This document shows positions 26,447 to 34,881 of a DNA stretch of 64,000 bases, in pieces. The stretch's first letter is position 1. Each line of letters begins with the position of its first letter. Below the pieces are notes generated by a model. It was not told the origin of the DNA. It did not search any database and saw only the letters and a list, made by a program, of their open reading frames with translations. Made by a program: the position numbers and the translations under genes. The stretch comes from Bacteroidota bacterium (GTDB lineage: Bacteria; Bacteroidota; Bacteroidia; Chitinophagales; Chitinophagaceae). The stretch lies in contig CANHGS010000001.1 in the NCBI GenBank assembly GCA_947460595.1, positions 62,001-126,000 of the forward strand, given 5' to 3'.

Positions 26447-27594
26447 ACCTTAATATAGATTTTCTTCTTATCCAATACATAGACAATAAGCCAGAAAAAA
26501 CTGATCATGCAGAGTGCGTAGAGCAGTGAACCTACACGCAGGTCGGTTGATATGTTTTTGCATACATGCTCATAAAACCATGGGAAGAAAGAAGTATAGA
26601 TTTTTTTGCCGGTTTCGTCTACATGGTCTACCCATCGGCATAAGGCGGTAACTCGGGGAAGAAATCCACTGAGTACAAAAATGAAAAGTGGGTTCTTGCC
26701 AAACACGTCAAAGAATTTGCTCCAAGCTCCGGTGACGGATTTGAATTCAATGAGGTAAATGAGCACAGAAAGGGTGAGTAAGCCCAGACCACTGGTGTAC
26801 AAAACATAACTGCTGGTCCAGATTTTTTTGTTGATGGGGAAGACCATGTCCCAGGCATATCCTGCTACGCAGAGCACAATTCCTGCAATCAAAAGATTAC
26901 TGAGCATTTCATAAGTCTTGCCCTTTTGTTGAATATACTGTCCTACTAAGAAACCAAAAATTACTTGCACAATGGCGGGTAGGGTACTGGCTAATCCCTC
27001 TGGATCAAATGCCACACCTTCTCCCTTGTACATATGGGTCATGCCCAAGATTTTGATGTCTACATCGGTTCCAAACCAGCCGGTCATGGCATAGGGGTTG
27101 GCGGGATTGCCCAATAGTAAACAGATACCCCAATAGACCAAGAGGAAAATGGCTCCTACCACAAATGCCCCACGGGCTTTGGCGTAGAACACAATTACAG
27201 AAGCAAAAAAGTAGCAAAGCGCAATTCTTTGCAAAACACCCATGATCCTGATATTCTCCCAGGTCTTGGCCACCAGGTTTTCGCCATCCCATTTTACAAA
27301 AGGGCTCCAGTTTAGGAATAGGCCAATGGCATAGATTAAAACGGTTCTTTTTAGTACTTTTTTCCAGAAATGGGCGGGTCCGGCCTGTTCAAAACGGGGC
27401 ATTACAAATGCCATGGCATTGCCTACCGCAAAGAGGAAGAAGGGGAAAACTAGGTCTGTGGGGGTGCAACCATGCCAGGGTGCATGCTCCAAGGGCCCAA
27501 AAATATGACCCCATGAACCGGGATTATTGACTAAGATCATCAGGGCCACCGTGGCGCCTCTGAATACGTCAAGGGAGTAATAGCGTTGGTTCAT
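26443..27594 (-). CDS. Membrane acyltransferase of the heparan-alpha-glucosaminide N-acetyltransferase (NagX) family
   Basis: The 383-residue polytopic protein begins YYSLDVFRGATVALMILVNNPGSWG and continues HAPWHGCTPTDLVFPFFLFAVG, both typical of the DUF1624/DUF5009 acyltransferase family. About ten hydrophobic segments follow. Relatives transfer acetyl groups across membranes to glucosamine residues; the bacterial NagX-like proteins sit in glycan-use loci. Here it converges on amino-sugar genes, so a related substrate is possible but unproven. Confidence 0.85.
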   Translation of the reverse strand: MNQRYYSLDVFRGATVALMILVNNPGSWGHIFGPLEHAPWHGCTPTDLVFPFFLFAVGNAMAFVMPRFEQAGPAHFWKKVLKRTVLIYAIGLFLNWSPFVKWDGENLVAKTWENIRIMGVLQRIALCYFFASVIVFYAKARGAFVVGAIFLLVYWGICLLLGNPANPYAMTGWFGTDVDIKILGMTHMYKGEGVAFDPEGLASTLPAIVQVIFGFLVGQYIQQKGKTYEMLSNLLIAGIVLCVAGYAWDMVFPINKKIWTSSYVLYTSGLGLLTLSVLIYLIEFKSVTGAWSKFFDVFGKNPLFIFVLSGFLPRVTALCRWVDHVDETGKKIYTSFFPWFYEHVCKNISTDLRVGSLLYALCMISFFWLIVYVLDKKKIYIKV

Positions 27595-27656
27595 GGCAAG
27601 AATTTAAACTTGAAGATAAGGATTGCCTCTATGCAATCCATTTCACATAGAATTAT

Positions 27657-27687
27657 TTTGACAAGCCTCTAACTGTAACTACCTTTA
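27657..27687 (+). promoter_or_regulatory. Candidate promoter of the rfbBCA operon
   Basis: TTTG at 27657 and TACCTTTA at 27680 are separated by 19 bp. This matches the Bacteroidota -33/-7 promoter except for the last base of the -7 box. The rfbB start is 32 bp further on. Confidence 0.5.
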
Positions 27688-27719
27688 GCGGCGAATTTTT
27701 CAACACTTTAATAGGTTAC

Positions 27720-28775
27720 ATGAAAAAAAATATTTTAATCACTGGCGGCGCCGGATTCATTGGCTCGCATGTGGTTCGTTTGTTTGTTCAGAAATATCCT
27801 GAATATGGCATTTATAACCTAGACGCGCTTACTTATGCGGGTAATCTAGAGAACCTAAAAGACATTGACCAGTCTCCCAATTATCATTTTCTCAAGATTA
27901 ATATATTGGACGCTGATGCATTGGATGCAGCTTTTGACGAACATGGCATTACCGATGTGGTGCATTTGGCGGCAGAGAGCCATGTAGACCGCAGTATTGT
28001 ATCGCCCTTGGATTTTGTGTATACCAATGTGATTGGTACGGTGAACCTGCTGAATACCGCGCGCAAAAAATGGGCAGCTGATTATAGCAAACACCGTTTC
28101 TACCATATTTCTACCGATGAAGTGTATGGAAGTTTGGGTGCGGAAGGTTTCTTCTTAGAGACCACGGCTTATGATCCCAACTCTCCTTATTCTGCAAGTA
28201 AAGCTGCATCGGATCATTTTGTGCGTGCATATAGAGAAACCTATCATATGCAAACCGTAGTGTCTAATTGCTCCAACAATTATGGCCCGTATCATTTTCC
28301 GGAAAAACTGATTCCGCTTTTCATCAACAATATTATTGAAGAAAAACCTTTGCCTGTTTATGGTGATGGTTTGTATACCCGTGACTGGCTTTTTGTAAAA
28401 GACCATGCAATAGCTATTGATTTGATTTTCCACCAAGGCGTAGAAGGTGAAACCTATAATATTGGTGGTTTTAACGAGTGGAAAAATATTGACTTGGTAA
28501 AATTACTTTGCACACAGATGGATGAGAAACTGGGCCGTGCAAAAGGATACAGTGAAAAGCTGATCACCTATGTAAAAGACCGTCCAGGTCATGACCGCCG
28601 TTATGCCATTGACGCTACTAAGATTAACAAGGAATTGGGTTGGAAACCAAGCGTTACGTTTGAACAGGGCTTGAGTGAAACCATTGACTGGTATTTGAGT
28701 AACACTGATTGGTTGCAAAATGTAACCAGTGGGGCGTATCAGAATTATTATAACGGCATGTACGAAAACAGATAA
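27720..28775 (+). CDS. rfbB: dTDP-glucose 4,6-dehydratase
   Basis: The 351-residue enzyme removes water from dTDP-glucose to give dTDP-4-keto-6-deoxyglucose. It shows the NAD-binding GGAGFIGSHVV motif, AAESHVDRSI, the active-site STDEVYGSL, and the SDR catalytic YSASKAASDH. Length and motifs are standard. The genes rfbC and rfbA follow closely, so this is the first gene of a three-gene operon for a deoxy-sugar used in surface polysaccharide. Confidence 0.97.
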   Translation: MKKNILITGGAGFIGSHVVRLFVQKYPEYGIYNLDALTYAGNLENLKDIDQSPNYHFLKINILDADALDAAFDEHGITDVVHLAAESHVDRSIVSPLDFVYTNVIGTVNLLNTARKKWAADYSKHRFYHISTDEVYGSLGAEGFFLETTAYDPNSPYSASKAASDHFVRAYRETYHMQTVVSNCSNNYGPYHFPEKLIPLFINNIIEEKPLPVYGDGLYTRDWLFVKDHAIAIDLIFHQGVEGETYNIGGFNEWKNIDLVKLLCTQMDEKLGRAKGYSEKLITYVKDRPGHDRRYAIDATKINKELGWKPSVTFEQGLSETIDWYLSNTDWLQNVTSGAYQNYYNGMYENR

Positions 28776-28778
28776 TGA

Positions 28779-29336
28779 ATGCGCATAGAAACTACCAAAC
28801 TGGCCGATTGCTTGATTATTCACGATACCGTATTCGGAGACAATCGGGGTTATTTTTTTGAGAGTTTTAACCAGCGTACGTTTTTTGACAAGACGGGCAT
28901 GGATGTGAATTTTATCCAAGACAACCAGAGTAAATCAAGCAAAGGGGTCTTAAGAGGATTGCATTTTCAACACGGGGAACACGCACAAGCCAAACTGGTG
29001 CGTGTTTTAGAAGGAAGGGTTTTGGACGTAGCGGTTGACCTAAGATTAGCATCGCCCACCTTTGGGCAACACTTGGCCATTGAATTATCGGCAGATAGTC
29101 ATACCCAATTTTTTGTACCACGCGGTTTTGCGCATGGCTTTGTGGTCTTGAGTGATACAGCCACTTTCTTTTATAAATGCGATAATTTTTACAATAAGGC
29201 TTCTGAAGGTGGCATGATGTTTAACGATCCTGCACTAGGAATTGATTGGGGCCTGCCGGCCGATGGTTTAATCATTTCAGAGAAAGATCAGATTCTTCCT
29301 ACATTGGCGGCTATCAAAGACAGTTTACAATTTTAA
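28779..29336 (+). CDS. rfbC: dTDP-4-dehydrorhamnose 3,5-epimerase
   Basis: The 185-residue protein has FFESFNQRTF, VLRGLHFQ with the catalytic His, and FVPRGFAHGFVVLSD, all hallmarks of RfbC. It epimerises the keto sugar made by RfbB. Its start is 3 bp after the rfbB stop. The next step, reduction to dTDP-rhamnose, would need RfbD, which is not encoded in this operon. Confidence 0.96.
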   Translation: MRIETTKLADCLIIHDTVFGDNRGYFFESFNQRTFFDKTGMDVNFIQDNQSKSSKGVLRGLHFQHGEHAQAKLVRVLEGRVLDVAVDLRLASPTFGQHLAIELSADSHTQFFVPRGFAHGFVVLSDTATFFYKCDNFYNKASEGGMMFNDPALGIDWGLPADGLIISEKDQILPTLAAIKDSLQF

Positions 29337-29354
29337 GTAATTAATATTACCATT

Positions 29355-30215
29355 ATGAAAGGCATCATCTTAGCAGGCGGATCAGGAACCAGGTTATATC
29401 CCATTACTAGGGGCATCAGTAAACAATTGATGCCTGTGTATGACAAGCCCATGATCTTCTATCCCTTGTCTATTTTAATGCTAGCAGGGATTCAAGAAAT
29501 CTTGATCATCACCACACCTGAAGACTCTTCCCAGTTCCAGCGTTTGCTGGGCGATGGTAAGGACCTTGGTTGCCGTTTTGAATACGCGGTACAGGAAGTG
29601 CCCAATGGTTTGGCACAAGCATTTGTGATTGGTGCAGATTTTATTGGGAATGACAAAGTGGCCTTGATTTTGGGCGACAATATTTTCTATGGTGCGGGTT
29701 TTGGTAAACTGGTAGAATCCTTTAACGATGTAACAGGTGCGGCTGTATTTGCCTATGAAGTGCATGACCCAGAAAGATATGGGGTAGTGGCATTTGACCA
29801 GAACAATATTGCAGTGTCTATTGAAGAAAAACCCCAGGCACCCAAATCTAATTTTGCGGTACCGGGTCTGTATTTCTATGATAATACGGTGGTAGAAATT
29901 GCTAAGAATATTGAACCATCGCCCCGCGGCGAATATGAAATCACGGACGTGAATAGGGTATACCTAGAACAGGGGAAACTCAGCGTTGGGGTCATGAGCC
30001 GTGGTACCGCTTGGTTAGACACGGGTACTTTTGACAGCTTTGCAGACGCCTGCGAGTTTGTTCGCGTCATTGAAAAACGCCAGAGCCAAAAGATTGGTTG
30101 TATTGAAGAAATTGCTTACCGCAAGGGATTTATTAATCAGGAACAATTGCTCCAGATTGCCGATAAATACGCCAAGAGCGGTTATGGTGAGTATCTCAGA
30201 AGGCTGAAAAAATAG
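29355..30215 (+). CDS. rfbA: Glucose-1-phosphate thymidylyltransferase
   Basis: The 286-residue enzyme joins glucose-1-phosphate to dTTP-derived dTMP, the entry step of the dTDP-sugar pathway. It carries [11 protein letters not shown] at the N-terminus, [23 protein letters not shown] with the catalytic Asp, and EEKPQAPKS. It is 18 bp after rfbC. Operon order rfbB-C-A is unusual only in that rfbD is missing from the set. Confidence 0.97.
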   Translation: MKGIILAGGSGTRLYPITRGISKQLMPVYDKPMIFYPLSILMLAGIQEILIITTPEDSSQFQRLLGDGKDLGCRFEYAVQEVPNGLAQAFVIGADFIGNDKVALILGDNIFYGAGFGKLVESFNDVTGAAVFAYEVHDPERYGVVAFDQNNIAVSIEEKPQAPKSNFAVPGLYFYDNTVVEIAKNIEPSPRGEYEITDVNRVYLEQGKLSVGVMSRGTAWLDTGTFDSFADACEFVRVIEKRQSQKIGCIEEIAYRKGFINQEQLLQIADKYAKSGYGEYLRRLKK

Positions 30216-30280
30216 GCTCCCGGCTGAAATTTTGCTCAAAATGAGGGAAAGTCTGTAAAAGTTGATGTTTTACCTTAAAA

Positions 30281-30292
30281 GTTTAAACAAAA
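30281..30292. promoter_or_regulatory. GTTTAAACAAAA motif upstream of the CarH-like gene
   Basis: GTTTAAAC is an 8-bp palindrome, and the longer string contains TTAAACAAA, which recurs in front of the ECF sigma gene. It lies 24 bp before the carH-like start codon, a good place for autoregulation. Confidence 0.5.
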
Positions 30293-30316
30293 TGCTTTTA
30301 TAGGTGTAATACTATC

Positions 30317-31198
30317 ATGCACGCATTCACCATTAAGGATTTAGAAAACCTGTCAGGAATCAAAGCCCATACCATCCGGATTTGGGAACAGCGTTATACA
30401 TTTTTGAATCCCAGCCGTACGGATACCAATATCCGTTACTACAGCAATGATGAATTAAAGACCGTTTTAAACATTGCCCTCTTGAACAAATACGGGTTCA
30501 AGATTTCTCATATTGATAGAATGTCTACTAGTGATATCAAGGAGAAGATTCTTTCCTTGTCCCAAATGGAAGCCCAACAGGAGCGAATCATCAATGAGAT
30601 GATACACTGTATGGTAGACCTAAATGTGGAGTCTTTTGAAAAATTGTTGGATGAAAATGTGGGTTTGCGTGGCATTGAGAAAACCATTACCCAACTCATA
30701 TTTCCTTTTATGGAAAGAATTGGAATTCTCTGGCTAACCAATCATATTAATCCTGCTCAAGAGCATTTGGTCACCAATATTATCCGTCAAAAACTCATTG
30801 TGGGTATTGATGGTATTCACACCCTGCTCAACAGCAAATCTCAGATTCTACTCTTTTTGCCAGAAGGCGAACACCATGAATTAGGTTTGTTATTTGTCTA
30901 TTACCTGCTGAAAAGAAGGGGTGTTAAAGTAATTTACCTAGGTTCCAATGTGCCTTTAAAAGACATGGATTTTGTGGTAAAACTCAAAAAGCCAGACGCA
31001 ATCTTTACCCATCTTACTTCTGTAGCCAACCATTTTAATTTTGAGAAATTCCTCAACAATATGCAAACCCGTGTAGCAGAGACTCCGATAATCATCTCTG
31101 GTCAAATTACCCAGTCTTACAAAAAGAAAGCGCCAAATAACACCCATTTCAAGAAAACCCTTTCTGAAGTAATGGAGTATATTGGATTGATTCCATAA
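30317..31198 (+). CDS. carH: CarH-like MerR-family B12-dependent photoreceptor regulator
   Basis: The 293-residue protein has an N-terminal MerR DNA-binding domain (residues 1-70: FTIKDLENLSGIKAHTIRIW). A B12-binding region follows. It has the CarH Wx9EH signature (Trp139 to Glu149-His150) and the cobalamin ligand motif ExHxxG at residues 185-190 (EHHELG, ligand His187). In CarH, adenosylcobalamin holds a DNA-bound tetramer in the dark and light breaks it, releasing repression of carotenoid genes. The following genes are an ECF sigma factor and the crt operon, which fits. The light response is a family-based prediction. Confidence 0.9.
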   Translation: MHAFTIKDLENLSGIKAHTIRIWEQRYTFLNPSRTDTNIRYYSNDELKTVLNIALLNKYGFKISHIDRMSTSDIKEKILSLSQMEAQQERIINEMIHCMVDLNVESFEKLLDENVGLRGIEKTITQLIFPFMERIGILWLTNHINPAQEHLVTNIIRQKLIVGIDGIHTLLNSKSQILLFLPEGEHHELGLLFVYYLLKRRGVKVIYLGSNVPLKDMDFVVKLKKPDAIFTHLTSVANHFNFEKFLNNMQTRVAETPIIISGQITQSYKKKAPNNTHFKKTLSEVMEYIGLIP

Positions 31199-31284
31199 TT
31201 CTAGATTGAAACCACTTTTTTTCATATTTTAAGCAAAATAATCACATATTATTAATTATTTGATTATTAACTCCCCTGACAATC

Positions 31285-31375
31285 TTTGTTTTACTTTTTA
31301 ACAGTATTTATTAAACAAAAAAGCTGGGGTTTTCGAAATCTTTGTTTAGCTTTACCGTGTATCTAGTTAAACAAA
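31285..31375. promoter_or_regulatory. Four TTAAACAAA-type sites upstream of the ECF sigma gene
   Basis: TTAAACAAA occurs at 31311 and 31367. Inverted or near copies occur at 31285 (TTTGTTTTA) and 31341 (TTTGTTTAG). The pair at 31311 and 31341 forms an inverted repeat. The same word lies in front of the CarH-like gene. The sites cover the region where the sigma gene promoter must lie, so they are candidate CarH operators. Confidence 0.55.
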
Positions 31376-31379
31376 TTAT

Positions 31380-31880
31380 ATGGCAAGCGCAGATTTTGAT
31401 CAAATGTTGTTGAAGAATACGGAATTCCTCCGTCCCTTTGCCTTTACCTTAACCAGGGATAATGAAGCGGCTAAGGACTTGGTTCAAGAAACCCTGTTTA
31501 GGGCCCTTGCCAACAAAGAAAAGTACCATATTGGTACCAATATCAAAGCGTGGATGTACACCATCATGCGCAATATTTTTATCAATAACTATCGCCGTAA
31601 GTCTAAGCAACAAACCATATTTGACAATAGTACCAATGATTTCCTATTAGATACCAACCAAGGTGCCGTTTCTAATGAAGCCATTGCAAAGTTAAACATG
31701 AAAGAAGTGGAGGAAGCCATTCACCAATTACCGGAGATCTTCCGCAATCCTTTCTTATTGTATTTTGATGGTTACAAATACCATGAAATTGCCGACATGT
31801 TGCACGAGCCTCTAGGAACTATCAAGAGCCGGATTCACTTTGCTAGAAAACTCTTGAAATCACAAATTGAACGTCATTAA
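31380..31880 (+). CDS. ECF RNA polymerase sigma factor
   Basis: The 166-residue protein has sigma region 2 (FAFTLTRDNEAAKDLVQETLFRA, then WMYTIMRNIFINNYRR) and region 4 (EVEEAIHQLPEIFRNPFLLY, then YHEIADMLHEPLGTIKSRIHFARKLL). No membrane anti-sigma gene is adjacent. It stands between the CarH-like regulator and crtI, 35 bp ahead of crtI, so it is likely to direct transcription of the carotenoid operon. This resembles the light-controlled CarQ sigma of Myxococcus in logic, with no CarR anti-sigma seen. Confidence 0.93.
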   Translation: MASADFDQMLLKNTEFLRPFAFTLTRDNEAAKDLVQETLFRALANKEKYHIGTNIKAWMYTIMRNIFINNYRRKSKQQTIFDNSTNDFLLDTNQGAVSNEAIAKLNMKEVEEAIHQLPEIFRNPFLLYFDGYKYHEIADMLHEPLGTIKSRIHFARKLLKSQIERH

Positions 31881-31915
31881 TTAGGCGTAACTTTATAGTC
31901 ACTAGTCTTAATTTC

Positions 31916-33415
31916 TTGGAAAAAAAAATCATAGTCATCGGTGCGGGCTTCGCGGGTTTGTCCGCGGCATCATTTCTGGCCAAAGCTGGTCATGACGTTA
32001 CTGTATTGGAAAAACACAACCAACCCGGAGGTAGGGCAAGGCAATTCAAAGCGGAGGGTTTTACCTTTGATATGGGCCCCAGCTGGTACTGGATGCCCGA
32101 CGTTTTTGAGCGTTTTTTTAAACAGTTTGGGAAGCATGTTTCTGACTATTATCCTTTAAAAAGACTAGATCCCTCTTATAGGATTTATTGGAACGATGGT
32201 CCTGTAGATATTCCTGCAGACTTTGCATCCTTTAAACAATTATTTGAAAGCATAGAACCCGGAAGCGGTGAAAAATTAGAAAGCTTTTTAAACGAAGCCG
32301 CTTACAAATATCAGGTAGGCGTAAACAAATTAGTCTTTAAGCCAGGTCAATCTCTGATAGAATTTTTAGACAAAGATTTGATTAGTGGATTGTTTCGTTT
32401 AGACGTGTTTAATTCTATCAAAACCCATGTGGCCAAGCATTTCAGCAATCCCAAGCTCAAAGAGTTGATGGAATTTCCCGTTCTCTTTTTGGGAGCGCTA
32501 CCAGAAGACACACCTGCCTTATATAGTTTGATGAACTATGCCGATATCAAGGGTGGTACCTGGTATCCTGAAAAAGGGATGTTTCAAATTGTAGACGCCA
32601 TGTTTGAATTGGCGGTGGAACTGGGTGTGAAATTTCATTTTGAAGAAGAGGTAAGCCATCTCTCTATTCAGAACAATAGTATTCACCAAGTGCATACGAA
32701 TGCCATGGTACAAGGAGTTTCCATGCAAAAACAGTATACTGCCGATGTGGTGGTGGGTGGAGCAGACTATCATCACATTGAAACAGCATTACTTCCCAAA
32801 AAATATCGCTCTTATACCGATGCCTATTGGGATTCCAGGGTCATGGCCCCAAGTTGTTTGTTGTACTATGTGGGATTGAATAAAAAGTTGGAAGGTATTC
32901 AACACCATTCCTTGTTTTTTGATACCGATTTTCAATTGCACGGAGAAGAAATTTATACCAGCAAGGAATGGCCAACAGATCCGCTATTCTACGTAAGTGC
33001 CGTATCGGTCACCGACCCTGGTTCGGCACCAGTTGGGGGTGAAAATCTTTTTTTATTGATTCCTGTGGCGGCAGGTCTTTCTGGTGACGACGAAGCATTG
33101 CGTGATAAATATTTTGACATGATCATTGCCAGAATGGAAAAACATTTGGGTCAATCCATTAAGGATAGCATTGTTTACAAACGTTCGTATGCGCATAGCG
33201 ATTTTGTTCAGGACTATCATTCTTTTAAAGGGAATGCCTACGGGCTGGCCAATACACTTTTGCAAACCGCCATCTTAAAACCGTCTTGCAAGAGTAAGAA
33301 AGTTAAAAATCTTTTTTATACCGGTCAGTTAACCGTTCCCGGTCCTGGAGTGCCTCCCAGCTTGATTAGCGGAGAAGTGGTGGCAACAGAAGTGTTGAAG
33401 GCTTTTGCCAGATAA
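31916..33415 (+). CDS. crtI: Phytoene desaturase
   Basis: The 499-residue flavoenzyme begins with the dinucleotide-binding motif GAGFAGLSAASFLAKAG and has the family's C-terminal signature LFYTGQLTVPGPGVPPSLISG. CrtI converts phytoene to lycopene. The apparent start is TTG at 31916, since the FAD motif follows within about ten residues and no ATG precedes it. It is the first structural gene of the carotenoid operon and is distinct from the second desaturase (crtD) 3 kb downstream. Confidence 0.93.
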   Translation: MEKKIIVIGAGFAGLSAASFLAKAGHDVTVLEKHNQPGGRARQFKAEGFTFDMGPSWYWMPDVFERFFKQFGKHVSDYYPLKRLDPSYRIYWNDGPVDIPADFASFKQLFESIEPGSGEKLESFLNEAAYKYQVGVNKLVFKPGQSLIEFLDKDLISGLFRLDVFNSIKTHVAKHFSNPKLKELMEFPVLFLGALPEDTPALYSLMNYADIKGGTWYPEKGMFQIVDAMFELAVELGVKFHFEEEVSHLSIQNNSIHQVHTNAMVQGVSMQKQYTADVVVGGADYHHIETALLPKKYRSYTDAYWDSRVMAPSCLLYYVGLNKKLEGIQHHSLFFDTDFQLHGEEIYTSKEWPTDPLFYVSAVSVTDPGSAPVGGENLFLLIPVAAGLSGDDEALRDKYFDMIIARMEKHLGQSIKDSIVYKRSYAHSDFVQDYHSFKGNAYGLANTLLQTAILKPSCKSKKVKNLFYTGQLTVPGPGVPPSLISGEVVATEVLKAFAR

Positions 33416-33481
33416 ATCAACAACCTTTTGTCCAATTCTTTGTTTGTCTTATATTGAACTTTCATTACAAATTGGAAATAC

Positions 33482-34318
33482 ATGATGAACCTGTTTCATG
33501 AAGTGAGTCAGGATTGCAGTAGAATCACCACCGAGAAATACAGCACCAGCTTTTCCTCGGCTATTAAGCTATTGCATAAAGACCTGCGCACCCCCATTTT
33601 TAATATCTATGGGTTTGTGCGGTTTGCAGACGAGATTGTGGACAGTTTCCATGAACATGATAAGGCATTACTATTGGCTGAATTCAAAAAAGCCACCTAT
33701 GAAGCAATAGACCGTAGGGTGAGTATGAATCCAATCCTGCACAGTTTTCAGATAACCGTTAATGAATACAAGATTGACCATGCTCTAATAGAAGCATTTA
33801 TGTATAGCATGGAATTAGATTTGGGTAAACGCCAGTATGATAGGGCAGGTTATGAAGAATATATTTATGGTAGTGCGGAGGTAGTTGGTCTAATGTGTTT
33901 GTATATTTTTTGCTCGGGCGATACTGAGCAATATGAACAACTCAAACCATCTGCAAAAAGTTTGGGTGCAGCCTTTCAGAAAGTTAACTTTTTACGTGAC
34001 CTGCGTGCAGACTTTGAAGGATTAGACCGAGTGTATTTTCCGGGTTGTGATTTTAGTAATTTTAAAGAAGCGGACAAAGCAGCAATTGAAGCCGATATTC
34101 AACGTGATTTTGAACACGCTTATGAAGGCATTTGCAAATTACCTATGAAAGCCCGCTTTGGGGTCTATGTGGCTTACAAATATTATCTCTCCCTCTTTCA
34201 TAAAATTAAAAAGATTCAACCGCAGAAGATCATGCAAGAGCGTGTTCGCATTCCTGATTATGGCAAATTCTATATTTTGGCAAAAGCGGGAATTAGAAGC
34301 CAGTTGAACATGTTGTAA
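33482..34318 (+). CDS. crtB: Phytoene synthase
   Basis: The 278-residue enzyme condenses two geranylgeranyl diphosphates into phytoene. It has the two Asp-rich prenyl-diphosphate-binding sites: VRFADEIVDSF (about residues 45-55) and FLRDLRADFEGL (about 169-180). These fix it as a squalene/phytoene synthase family member, and context chooses phytoene synthase. It starts 66 bp after crtI. Confidence 0.95.
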   Translation: MMNLFHEVSQDCSRITTEKYSTSFSSAIKLLHKDLRTPIFNIYGFVRFADEIVDSFHEHDKALLLAEFKKATYEAIDRRVSMNPILHSFQITVNEYKIDHALIEAFMYSMELDLGKRQYDRAGYEEYIYGSAEVVGLMCLYIFCSGDTEQYEQLKPSAKSLGAAFQKVNFLRDLRADFEGLDRVYFPGCDFSNFKEADKAAIEADIQRDFEHAYEGICKLPMKARFGVYVAYKYYLSLFHKIKKIQPQKIMQERVRIPDYGKFYILAKAGIRSQLNML

Positions 34319-34328
34319 AATTCAATCA

Positions 34329-34871
34329 ATGATGGAACAGGTGGTATTGGTCAATGAACATGACGAGGAAATTGGCCTGATGGAAAAAATGGAAGCACAC
34401 GAAAAAGCCTTGTTACACAGGGCTTTTAGCGTTTTTGTATTCAATACTAAAGGAGAACTATTATTACAACAGAGGGCTTTGAGTAAATACCATAGTGGTG
34501 GTTTATGGACCAATACATGCTGCTCTCATCCCAGACCAAATGAAACAGTAGCTGATGCTGCCAATAGAAGGTTGATGGAAGAAATGGGTTTTCAAACACC
34601 ATTAGACAAGGTCTTTGATTTTATCTATCAGGCTGGGTTCAGCAATGGTTTAACCGAACACGAATTTGATCATGTATTGATTGGGCATTATGAAGGGGCT
34701 ATTGTTCCTGATCCGCATGAAGTTCATGGATATGAATATAGGACCATGGAATCTATACAGGCATCCTTAGATGCTAAGGAAGGTTTGTTTACAGCTTGGT
34801 TTGAAATTATCTTTCCCAAAATGATGGACTGGTGGAAAAATCAGAATAGCCGTAACTTTGCGTCCAATTAA
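34329..34871 (+). CDS. idi: Isopentenyl-diphosphate delta-isomerase, type 1
   Basis: The 180-residue Nudix-fold enzyme has NTCCSHPRPNE with the catalytic Cys and the metal-binding His, the Nudix-like RRLMEEMGF, and EVHGYEYR with the catalytic Glu. It interconverts IPP and DMAPP and so raises precursor supply for carotenoids. It lies 10 bp after crtB and 10 bp before crtD, inside the same operon. Confidence 0.95.
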   Translation: MMEQVVLVNEHDEEIGLMEKMEAHEKALLHRAFSVFVFNTKGELLLQQRALSKYHSGGLWTNTCCSHPRPNETVADAANRRLMEEMGFQTPLDKVFDFIYQAGFSNGLTEHEFDHVLIGHYEGAIVPDPHEVHGYEYRTMESIQASLDAKEGLFTAWFEIIFPKMMDWWKNQNSRNFASN

Positions 34872-34881
34872 TTAAATCCCT

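Noticed and set aside
30216..30316. B12 riboswitch in front of the CarH-like gene
   Set aside because: The 101-bp gap is too short for a cobalamin riboswitch, and no B12-box-like conserved core was seen.
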